DNA of 10,941 bases. Source: Goniomonas avonlea (taxonomy: Eukaryota > Cryptophyceae > Goniomonadida > Goniomonadaceae). This document shows, one piece after another, positions 1 to 7,300 of the stretch. The stretch is taken from positions 1 through 10,941 of the forward strand of contig QUTJ01031333.1 in assembly GCA_003573635.1 (NCBI GenBank), read 5' to 3'. Below the pieces are notes generated by a model, which saw nothing but the letters and a program-made list of their open reading frames with translations, did not search any database and had not been told where the DNA came from. The position numbers and the translations under genes are program-made. The stretch's first letter is position 1, and each line of letters begins with the position of its first letter.

Positions 1-58
<58 letters not shown>

Positions 59-63
59 AGAGA
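1..63. repeat. (GA)n microsatellite at left edge
   Basis: An almost pure GA dinucleotide run of about 54 bases, followed by an AGAGAGAC/ACACAC tail. It continues past the left edge. It lies downstream of the last visible ferlin exon on the minus strand, so on the transcribed strand it would be a CT-rich intronic tract. Confidence 0.95.
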
Positions 64-94
64 CACACACAAAGTCGGGAGTAAAGCACAGTAC

Positions 95-2466
95 CATAGC
101 CTCAAACATAACGTTGCCGAAGAGTGGGTTTCCTCTCACAGCTTCGAACCCCTGCACAAGGTTGTTAGAACCCAAGGCAAGGCACAGTGTGCCAAACCCT
201 ATCATTGTCTCTCACTTTTTGGGTTCAAGAGCAGGGGACGACGAGTAAGCGTGAGCGCCCACAGCAATATCCTAGCAAAAGAAGACTCACCTGGCCCAGG
301 AAGACTTTGAAGTGAAGGAAAACTTGCTGGGGCGAGTCGTTGAAGACTTTGACCTCGGCCGCGCGGATGGGCAGCTGGGCAAACGAGGGGTGGGCCTCTC
401 GGTGGATTTCAAGAGACATCAGAACTCGGCCGCCGTACTCGGTTGCTTCTTGGAACTCGCCCTGTTGTGCAGTGAGAACCCCAGTGTCGGCCGTGGCGGC
501 GCGCGTGTGAGGCAGCACCGTAGCGGTGCACGTGTTCTCGCTGCCTCACGCCGGCTGCTTGCGCGGTGTATTGTTGTTTTTGCCGAATCCGCCGTTTGTG
601 TAAAGTGTCGAGTTGAAAATGCGAGCCGTTCTGGATCAAGAAATGATAACAAGCCGCTCGGGGCAGCCCTGCGAGCCATCCCCCCCCATTCCAATTGTCA
701 ACAATGCACCTTGCGTTTGGTGACAGATAGTCATATTGTCATTGTGTCAACAATGCACCTTGCGTTTAGTGACATATTTGGTCACGTTGCGGCTGATAAA
801 ACCTGGCTGCTTCCGTTGGTAGAAGTCCCACCTGTTGTCTCGAGGTTAAACTCTCAGTGATCATCAAGAGTGCGCGGCAACTCACCAGCGCATGGTTTGG
901 TAGAAGTCGCGGCGCGTCATGATGTCCTTGAGGGACAGACATATTTCCCCCATGAGAACGGGCCCGCCAATTCCAGAGTGAAACCGTTGGATCGACACAA
1001 CGTCGGAGGAGTGTGGTTCAAAAATCGGGACCTGCAACGTGCAGGTCATGTCCGATAGGAGGTTATGTACGATAGGAGGTCATGTGCGATAGGGAGACGA
1101 GAACGAGGCTTCCAGTGGAGGGATTTGTGCGTACTCCCGGGGTCATTACGTTTGATCTCGGGGTTGCAATGCTCACTACAGAAAAAGTTCGCCCAAATCA
1201 GCGGCGATTGGTGGAGGGCTGACGCACCTGTAAGACCGTATTGAACTCTGGGTCCAGGCTCATTCGCTGAAAGTCCGTCTGAGACGACCCACCCCCGGCC
1301 ACGAGCTTTATGAAAGGGGTGCTCTGCTTGATTGTCCCAGCATACACGTGAGGTTGAAGTCGTAAGCATCGTACAATCTTGGCCTGTCACATTCTCAGGC
1401 CTTGCTTGATACGAGAAGTGCAGCCAGTCCGTCCCATTCGAGGGGCGTGGTGTTTTAAAAAAGGCGGTTGGACGACAGGTCATAGAGAGCTGCAACACAC
1501 CTGCAGGATATACGTGCCGGTGTATTGTATCCGAGGGCCATGCAAGATCTCCATGCACGAATACTGCGAGAAGAATCAGGCAAAAGGGCACAAAGTCGTC
1601 GCACTTCAAGGTCGGATTAACAAAACCCTTGTCTTTTTACACAGGAATGCACCATAACTTGACCAACCTCGGGGTCGTATTGTAGCAGTTCAGTGGCTGA
1701 CTTTTCATCGGGAGAGTTGATGGTGACCTGCAGCTTGATCCAGCCCTGAGGGGCTTGAGTTGCTGCCTCGCAACACAAGACAAAATGAGCTATACCTGTG
1801 CTCTGCCTGGAAATTGCATGGACGGGTCATCAGCAAGCAATAGTGGAAACCACTGCATCGGAAGCAAATGTCCCTCAGAAGAGAACACATCAACAATTCC
1901 GAGAGTCACAGAGCCTGAAGAGAAAGGTTAGGTGCTTGGTGGGGGGCGCGGGTGGGGGGGGGGGGCTGACAGGGAACCAATTGATCAAGTTCGACGTACC
2001 AACGAGCGGATCTTCTGTGAACGTTCGTTTGTCATGCACGGACAAGGTCATTGTCTGGTTGAAGAAATCGTATGGCTGATGAGTGTGTCAAAAACCACAA
2101 GTGCGGGAATTGCTATTCGAACCTGTCCGGTGAATGGGTACAGGAACACAAAGTCGATGATGCTGTTGACACATTTAGAGTGTTCCTTGGTTGAGAGGAC
2201 CTCGTCTTGGAAGGTGAACTTAACCACCATGTCATTCAATCCATGACCGCCAATAGCCCCGGTCGCCCTGTACATGGGTGTGTTAAGATCATAGAGGCAA
2301 GTTAAAACCGTTCGAAAACTCGCCGTCCCACAGCATTTCGGACTTCCATGACATGGACCCGGATGTCAAATTGAACATCCTGCGTTCAGTGAACAACAAC
2401 ACGGAGATTCACAAATCGGACCTGGCCATTAAATTTATCTCGGTAGTCGCTGATGAGCTGATCCAT
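95..2466 (-). CDS. Ferlin-like multi-C2 protein, N-terminal part (C2B-FerI-C2C), 12 exons, continues off the left edge
   Basis: Ferlins are tail-anchored multi-C2 proteins of membrane fusion and repair. Minus-strand exons: 2466-2422, 2379-2309, 2267-2123, 2054-2000, 1914-1796, 1745-1668, 1563-1501, 1383-1228, 1031-886, 831-759, 461-291, 151-95. They add up to 393 codons with every splice phase in agreement. Residues 16-115 are a C2 domain opening DVQFDIRVHVMEVRN, like ferlin C2B. Next comes a FerI-like stretch with QWFPLLLADDP and GWIKLQVTI, matching the WLLLSDPDD...GYLK pattern of dysferlin. A second C2 (about 182-285) contains TPFIKLVAGGG and LDPEFNTVLQ, and then YGGRVLMSLEI matches the ferlin YRGRLLLSL segment. 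The start ATG at 2466 has an in-frame stop 24-26 bases upstream, and the next gene begins only about 300 bases away, so no C2A is encoded here unless a distant exon exists. Few acidic loop residues are seen, so calcium binding by these C2 domains is doubtful. Weakest junctions: donors at 2309 and 1668, and exon 831-759. The remaining C2 domains and the membrane anchor lie outside the window. Confidence 0.85.
697..774. repeat. 29-bp direct repeat over a ferlin splice donor
   Basis: Two copies, 697-725 and 746-774, with one mismatch and a 49-base period. On the minus strand the copy at 746-774 covers the proposed 3' end and GT donor of ferlin exon 10 (end 759). The other copy lies just downstream in the intron and carries the same AAG|GTGCAT donor. 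Confidence 0.9.
1043..1093. repeat. Three tandem copies of a 17-bp unit in a ferlin intron
   Basis: The units at 1043-1059, 1060-1076 and 1077-1093 read AGGTCATGTCCGATAGG with one or two changes each. On the transcribed minus strand the array ends about a dozen bases before the acceptor of exon 9 (starts 1031), where the branch point and pyrimidine tract would be expected. Confidence 0.9.
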
Positions 2467-2769
2467 TGTGGAGGCGGTGGGTTCCCTTTCCTGCTCTCAG
2501 CTCAAGCTTCTCTTCGGCGTCAAAGGGCCATCGACTTTGAGCATTAGTGGGTACGTTAACTTTGGATGTGTGCGTATGAACAGGAGTCGCGAGCCTGCGG
2601 GGTCAAAGTGGGCTGTCAGTCACCTCGTGATGTTTCGTGGATAACGCCTGTTGCGAACGAAGGCAACACAGGTCCCAAGCGACTGGCTCGTGTCCTGGTT
2701 TTTGCACCCTGTCTCACGAACCGGGCTGGAACACGGTGCTAGTTCACCTTTGATGTGAACGCGTTATCA
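2467..2769. promoter_or_regulatory. Divergent intergenic region, likely bidirectional promoter
   Basis: This 303-base gap separates the start codons of the ferlin-like gene (minus) and the PRL phosphatase gene (plus), which are head to head, so it must hold both 5' UTRs and core promoters. I see no TATA box. An inverted pair GTTGC (2650-2654) and GCAAC (2663-2667) with an 8-base spacer is present but is too widely spaced for a normal RFX X-box. The promoter role is inferred from gene layout only. Confidence 0.6.
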
Positions 2770-3662
2770 ATGGCAGTCGTTGATACTCGAGACACTTCGC
2801 CGTCCTACTTGGAACACGGCAAACAGAAGTTCCTTATCTTTGATGCTCCGACTGACGAAAATCTGCATTTGTACATTAGGGTACGTTCCCCCCGCCATGT
2901 GTTCCATCATTCCTTGGGCAACATCTTTTGAGTTTTGCGCTTGTGTGCGCCATTGCTGCTTGTGTCGTAAATCGAATGTCAAGATGCATTTTCTTGAAGT
3001 GTCGCTCACGAGAAACCCGAGTCATTTTGACTGCCTCGGCCCCCTTCTCAACATTGCGCCAGCCCCTGACATTCTTCACATTGCAGGACTTTGCAGCTCA
3101 TAAAGTGAAGAATGTGGTTCGAGTATGCGACTCGACATACTCAACTGAGCCACTCAAGCGCAATGGAATTACTGTCCATGTAGGTCGACGATTGGCCCGT
3201 TCCTGGTGGTCCCGGGGTTGACTTTGTTTTGGCCCAGGAATTACCGTTTCCTGACGGTGAACGACCACCGGACGCGGTCATCGACGCATGGCTAAATCTG
3301 GGGGCAAAGATATTTGAAAACGAGTCACTTGGAGCCATTGGGATCCACTGTGTGGCAGGCCTCGGCAGGTACGTGTGGAGAGAGCAGAGAGAGAGAGAGA
3401 GAACTTGAAAATTGCTGCGCTGTTTGGTCGAGGCTTGCAAAGTGTCCCATTCCATCCGTTCCTTGTTTGTTATTCTTTCCCAACACGAGTGTTCTCCAGG
3501 GCGCCGGTTTTGGTTGCCATCGCGCTCATAGAGAGTGGTTTAGATCCCCTGGAAGCAGTGACCAAAGTCCGAAGCAAGCGGCGGAAATCTATCAACCAGA
3601 AGCAGCTTCAGTTCCTTTTGTCCTACAAGCGCCGCAGCAGCAAGAAATGCGTTATCATGTGA
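2770..3662 (+). CDS. PTP4A: PRL/PTP4A-type prenylated dual-specificity phosphatase, 4 exons, complete
   Basis: Exons 2770-2880, 3087-3179, 3238-3368 and 3500-3662 join in phase into a 165-residue protein, close to the usual 167-173 of PRL phosphatases. It shows the family hallmarks: VVRVCDSTY with the regulatory cysteine (Cys49 in human PTP4A1), PLKRNGITV, a general-acid loop LPFPDGERPP corresponding to WPFDDGAPP, and the P-loop HCVAGLGRAPV with catalytic Cys, Arg and the PRL-typical Ala after the Arg. Next comes ALIESGLDPLEAV and a basic tail YKRRSSKK ending in the CAAX box CVIM, expected to be prenylated and to anchor the enzyme to membranes. Introns are 206, 58 and 131 bases with good GTACGT, GTAGGT and GTACGT donors. 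The start ATG gives an N-terminus aligning with the family. Unusual: Leu replaces Trp and Pro replaces the first Asp of WPFDDG, but the general-acid Asp is kept. PRLs bind CNNM magnesium transporters and have weak phosphatase activity. Confidence 0.96.
3378..3402. repeat. Short GA-rich tract in PRL intron 3
   Basis: An interrupted (GA)n run a few bases after the GTACGT donor of the third PRL intron. On the sense strand it is purine-rich, opposite in strand to the CT-rich introns of the chaperonin gene. Confidence 0.85.
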
Positions 3663-4308
3663 CTATCGTGTCTCGAGCTCGGACTCGATGCGCCACGCTC
3701 TTGGAGCGGGCGCACATGGTTTATGAGAACAACCTGGGTGGGTGGGTGGGTTATGGGTGGCAGTGCGCATGCTGCAAGGGAGGGAGGGTTACGCAGCGTT
3801 GGAGCTGCGAGAGGGCCGTTGTCCGGCTGCTGCGGTGAGTGGTGCAGACAGTCAGGGCCGCCCGGCGGACTTCGCTATTGCCAACGATCGCTCATTGACG
3901 GTCGTGCAAGGGGACGTCTGGGAATCAGTGGTTCCCTGTCCCTGGCCTGGACGCTGTTGCGGGGCAGCGATTTGTCATATGTAATCGACGGTTTAGAAAT
4001 CTGGTCTTGTGTCCGTGCCGGTCTCAAATTTTCATTGGCTCAACGCGTGATTTTTTTTATTTTATTTTGCTTGCCGTGAACGAGAGGGAATCAAAAGCAT
4101 GGAAGCAAGAGCTCCATTCTTGCCCAAGAGCTCCATTCTTGCCAAGAACTCAAAGCATTTGAGGCTAAAGTCGAAGACCAGTGTGTCTGCTTGATTGAAG
4201 CTGGCTGGCATAGCGCTCATTTTCTCAGTCTATCTACCAGTATCGGTAATCGCTAACGTGTTGAGTGATCATGGTTCGCAGCTTTTTCGCTCCCTCACAT
4301 GGCACAGC
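3663..4308. other. Intergenic spacer between PRL and the chaperonin-like gene
   Basis: It holds the 3' UTR of the PRL gene and the promoter/5' UTR of the next gene. I see a GGGT-rich patch near 3738-3755, a T-rich run at about 4051-4070, and a two-copy 19-bp repeat. No AATAAA signal was seen. An ATG at 4100 opens a 31-codon frame that overlaps the 19-bp repeat and ends about 110 bases before the chosen start. It could be an upstream ORF. Longer open frames here resemble no family known to me, and I do not call them. Confidence 0.6.
4106..4143. repeat. 19-bp tandem duplication upstream of the chaperonin-like gene
   Basis: Two exact copies of CAAGAGCTCCATTCTTGCC, at 4106-4124 and 4125-4143, inside the short upstream reading frame that starts at 4100. 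Confidence 0.95.
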
Positions 4309-7300
4309 ATGAATAGTCAGGTAGGGGTGTGTCGTGTTCTCATAAAATCTCACCAGATTTGATAGATCCATTCGGCCCAAGCAACGAAAGAGGCGCTCCT
4401 GGAGGGGGCCGAGTCACTGTTCCGCCTGTCATCATCGTGCTATGGGCCGGCAGGAAGGTGTGTTGCAGTTCAGTCCGACGTGCCAAATCGGACCCTGTTG
4501 AACAGGTTCAAGATGCTTCGAAGTCACCTCGATTCTTCCGCTCTGGTTGTCACATCTAAAGCCTCTCGCCTTTTTGATTTTTTGCAAATGGACACTCATC
4601 CGACTCTGCGTGTGTTGTTGGACCTCGTTCGCGGGCAATGGTGTCGTGCCGCATTTGATGGCGGTCTTTTCACCGTCATAATGTGCACCAGGTTAGTGGT
4701 TTTGCACGCTCAGCAACTCCTGAAGCACACCAGTCTCTTGCGGTCGGAAACTTCGTGCAACGTCACCGCTGTCTTGAAGGGGCATCAGCTGTAAGTTTTC
4801 TTGTGCTGCTCCAGGATGAGAGGTTATCTTTTTTGAGTGGAAATATTTAGCTTTCCTTGGTGTGATGAATCTCACGCAGGGCGATGGAATGGATCGAGGA
4901 GTTCTTCACTGGGTGCGTCTCGGGTGCACCCACTTCAGGCTACTGATGTATTACCACAGCTCTATGACTATGACGTTTTCTGGATTGCGAACAGCCGATG
5001 TGTCTGCAAGGTGCGTGTGCTTTGTTGTGTGCAAAACTTGGATTTCCAACAGATGCCCCCCAGCGAGGAGTTGCTTGCCCTACTGCGTGGGGTGTTAGGA
5101 ACTAAGGGTAGCTGCCGCTTAATGCCCTTTGCACTTGATCTTGTGTCTGCCCTGGTTCTCGAGGTAAGGTGCTCACCTCTGCGACTTCAGATTCATATTG
5201 TCGAAAAACGCAGGCGCACTTGCACACCCTTCCCGTCCGTGCACCTTCCGGCGCTCTAGTTCGCGGTGCCGTCAGGAGAACAACCCTCCCCTCCGGCTGC
5301 CCGTCGCAGTCTCGCTGTCTCCCAGGCGTCCTTGTCGACTGTCCACAGTTCTTAGACTCGCGCTTACCCAGGTTTGTAGAGTGTCTGTTATTGCGTGAGG
5401 CATCAGCTGAATTGCATATTTGCTCAGAGTTGCAACCATGAAAAAACCAGCAAGGTATCGATCAATCACAGCACCACGAGAACCGTGATCAGGGAGAAAA
5501 GAATGCGAGTTCCCTGTGCAGGGTGACCGAAAAGCGTTGCAGGGACGATTGATTGCAAACCATCACACAGCAATATTTACGCTGACTGACTCTCACAGCA
5601 AGGTGAAGATGCCCGTCGTGGCGCTGTTTGAATGTGCCCTGGAACCTGCGGTGTCAAGTGCGAACTCTCTGTTTTCCCCCGCCCGAGTCGTGAGGTGATG
5701 TGTCGGCGTGATGGGGGGGATGGCTGAGGTAATGGCAATGGGTGGGGTGGAGAGGTTGTTACAAAACATCGTCCGCCTTTATCTTCTGGCATGCCTCTCT
5801 CCCTCTGCTTTTCCGCGTTTTCCTTTCGCGCTCTGGTTTTTTATTGCCGGTAGTTAATTGCAGATGCTTCGAGACACATCGACGGCAACACCCTCAACAC
5901 CAACTTACATCAACATCACACATCAATTCATCAACTTACGCTGTGGCCAGGTGCCGGCGTTGTGGTCTCGGCGGAGACGAAGCCGTCTCAAGCTTGGAGC
6001 GCTGTCAGCGATGACATCGCTGCTCTCCTCCGACTGTAAGCCTGGTTTCGAGATGAAGACAGTGACGGAGACAGACAGAGAGACGGAGCGTCAACGATGA
6101 CATCACTGCACTCCTCCGACTAAGCCTGATTTTTAAAAAATCGAGACGGACAGACACAGACAGAGAGACAGCAACAGAGACTGAAATGGGGGGGGCACCT
6201 GTGCGTTATTGGGCGGACGAGGAACTCAGTACACTGACTCGTGTTCTGTTGGGGCGACAATCGGCAGTCGCGGTGCGTTTGGCTTGAGGAAGCGGTCGAG
6301 TTGCTGGGGTTGCCAGGGTTATGCCTCCGTGTGTTGTGTGTGAGCTTGCGCACGCAGGGGGGCACACCTCTGCAACTTGGGCGTAAAGGTCGTCGGCTGC
6401 CAGCGCGGCATTCAACCAGAGCTTGCTGAGTGGCTTGTGGCGCATGTAGGCCTCTCTCCCTGCCTCTCTCACTCCCTCACTCCCTCTCCCCCTCTCTCCC
6501 CCTCTCCCTCTCTGCCTTCCCTCTTTTCTCTTTTCTCTTTTCGTTTCTTCTCGTCTCTCTCTCTCCCCCTCTCTCTCTAGATCTCTCTCTCTCTCTCCAG
6601 ATCTCTCTCTCACTCTCTCCCTCTCTCTCTCTCCCTCTCTCTCTCGCGCTCTCTCTCTCTCCCTCCCTCTCTCTCTCTCTCTATCTATCTATCAATATCT
6701 ATCAATCTATCTAGCTATCTATCTACTCTCTCTCCTCTGCTTGCCGAGTGGCTTGTGGCCCATGTCCAGGGTGTGTTCCCCTTCCCTCGACCGCACTGAC
6801 CCGCACACCCGTCGGCAGGGTGTGGTCCCCCTCCCTCGACTCTCCCTGCGTCACATTGGCGCTGTGCAAGCTGTCTCAGGTGCGCATTGCTGGTCAGGCT
6901 GTCGTTCCCCTGTGGGGGAATTGTGAGAAGGCAGTCACCGATATTTGGATACCTGGAGAGAGAAGAGACAGACACAGGGGGTAGAAAGAGGACAGTCCGT
7001 GTGAGGCATGGGAGTGATGGGCATTGACAATACTCTCAGATTTGTTTCGTTGACGCGTCACACGTGCCCGGTGCCAGCCTACTAAGGAGCCGCTTGAGTC
7101 AGCCAACTCTAGAGTGTGGTCTTGACACGTGCGCCAGGTGCCAGACTACTTGGGAGCCCCTTCGAGACTGCAGTCGACGTCGCATCCTTGGGGCGGCTCG
7201 GATATCTCCGCCTCCGCTCACTCTCGGGTCGGCGGTACGTGCCTGTGTGTCTGTGTACCTGTTGGAGACACAAATTGCGCCCATGACTCCTTATTCAGTG

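Noticed and set aside
312-860. A 182-codon plus-strand open frame
   Set aside because: It is antisense to two ferlin exons and runs through a duplicated intronic segment, with no recognisable domain.
1046-1609. A 187-codon minus-strand open frame
   Set aside because: It crosses three ferlin exons and their introns. Only parts lie in coding exons, and those are better read in the exon model, in which phases and family motifs agree.
2650-2667. Possible RFX X-box in the divergent promoter
   Set aside because: The half sites GTTGC and GCAAC are 8 bases apart, more than the usual 1-3, and neighbouring genes are not specifically ciliary.
4100-4195. 31-codon frame starting at an ATG upstream of the chaperonin gene
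   Set aside because: It contains a fresh 19-bp duplication, ends in a stop and has no family likeness. At most an upstream ORF.
4960-5010. Alternative acceptor for chaperonin exon 4 at 4960
   Set aside because: It keeps the same frame and gives a length closer to human MKKS, but 4939 has an equally good site; 4939 was kept and the alternative noted.
6206-6613. Arg/Glu-rich minus frame and Ser/Leu-rich plus frames through the CT tract
   Set aside because: They are translations of simple repeats inside intron 10 with no non-repetitive homologous core.
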